Assembly (NCBI GenBank): GCA_003523945.1
Contig: DOFS01000315.1
Coordinates: forward strand, 1 to 5,980
DNA length: 5,980 nucleotides
Direction of reading: 5' to 3'
Source of the DNA: Nitrospiraceae bacterium
GTDB lineage: Bacteria > Nitrospirota > Nitrospiria > Nitrospirales > UBA8639
Shown here: piece after piece, positions 5,852-5,980 of the stretch
Numbering within the stretch: the stretch's first letter is position 1
How the letters are laid out: each line of letters begins with the position of its first letter
Position numbers and translations under genes: made by a program
Notes under the pieces: generated by a model
Told to the model about the DNA's origin: nothing
Database searches by the model: none
The model's input: the letters and a program-made list of their open reading frames with translations, nothing else

Positions 5852-5880
5852 AGATCCTTCGCTCTAGGCTCAGGATGTCA
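5852..5880 (+). repeat. TTCGC hairpin repeat, copy 1
   Basis: The unit begins AGATCCTTCGC and ends GGCTCAGGATGTCA. ATCCT (5854-5858) and AGGAT (5872-5876) form a perfect stem around a 13-base loop. It aligns without gaps to 5952-5980 at 20 of 29 positions. I recognise the general form AGATYCTTCGC...GCTCARRATGACA as a common intergenic palindromic repeat in many bacterial genomes. Its function is unknown. Confidence 0.6.
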
Positions 5881-5951
5881 ACGCTAGGGAGAACGACTTG
5901 GAGGACGGAGAAAAAGATAGCGGTGCGCCCGGTTATCTTCTGGCTGGGCAC

Positions 5952-5980
5952 AGATTCTTCGCCGAGGGCTCAAAATAACA
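5952..5980 (+). repeat. TTCGC hairpin repeat, copy 2 (at window edge)
   Basis: The unit begins AGATTCTTCGCC and ends GGGCTCAAAATAACA. It is related to copy 1 and starts exactly 100 bases after it. Stem arms are ATTCT (5954-5958) and AAAAT (5972-5976). The third stem pair changed from C-G in copy 1 to T-A here, a paired change that keeps the hairpin. The fourth pair is a mismatch in plus RNA but a G-U wobble in minus RNA. The unit may continue past the window. Confidence 0.5.

Larger units (their letters stand above)
5641..5980. other. right flank without genes, repeat-bearing intergenic DNA
   Basis: All six frames close quickly in this stretch and I see no coding signal. The text is made of hairpin-like units rich in GGAATGA, GGATAC, GACGAG and TTCGC words. 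This is typical of dispersed intergenic repeats rather than decayed protein genes. A run of six T lies at 5786-5791. No tRNA or rRNA is recognisable. Confidence 0.55.

Noticed and set aside
5641..5980. CRISPR array or tandem array in the right flank
   Set aside because: There are only two diverged units 100 bases apart, with no constant repeat length and no set of unique spacers.

Overview
The window is bacterial DNA of medium base composition. It has compact genes on one strand, Shine-Dalgarno-type signals and short hairpin repeats in the non-coding flank. No marker allows a species or phylum to be named. The content (a sirtuin-like NADase candidate, a very large protein of unknown function and a RhuM-Fic protein, with no housekeeping genes) looks like accessory DNA of the defence-island or toxin type.

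Layout: all three convincing genes lie on the minus strand and read from right to left. (1) 4523-5524 encodes a 333-residue SIR2-like protein with an intact GAGAS / TNYD / HLHG catalytic signature. (2) 1687-4530 encodes a 947-residue, apparently all-helical protein. Its start codon overlaps the end of the SIR2 gene by 8 bases, so the two are almost certainly translationally coupled. (3) 551-1534 (or up to 1672 with a less likely start) encodes a RhuM-family N-terminus joined to a Doc-like Fic domain (HSFVDGNKR). This gene is visibly more GC-rich than the SIR2 pair and may have a separate origin.

Flanks: 1-550 has no strong gene. It holds one weak small-ORF candidate on the plus strand (323-511), a hairpin just past the Fic stop codon and a poly-T tract inside a 6-bp inverted repeat. 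5525-5640 is the AT-rich leader or promoter zone of the SIR2 operon and carries several short inverted repeats. 5641-5980 is non-coding and carries hairpin-type intergenic repeats, including two related copies exactly 100 bases apart.

Working model (inference): the SIR2 protein is an NAD+-consuming effector, and the 947-residue protein is its sensor or scaffold. Together they would form a two-gene abortive-infection-type system, possibly a split form of the long single-chain SIR2 defence proteins. The RhuM-Fic protein may be a second, independent toxin-like module. Phage defence has not been shown from sequence alone.
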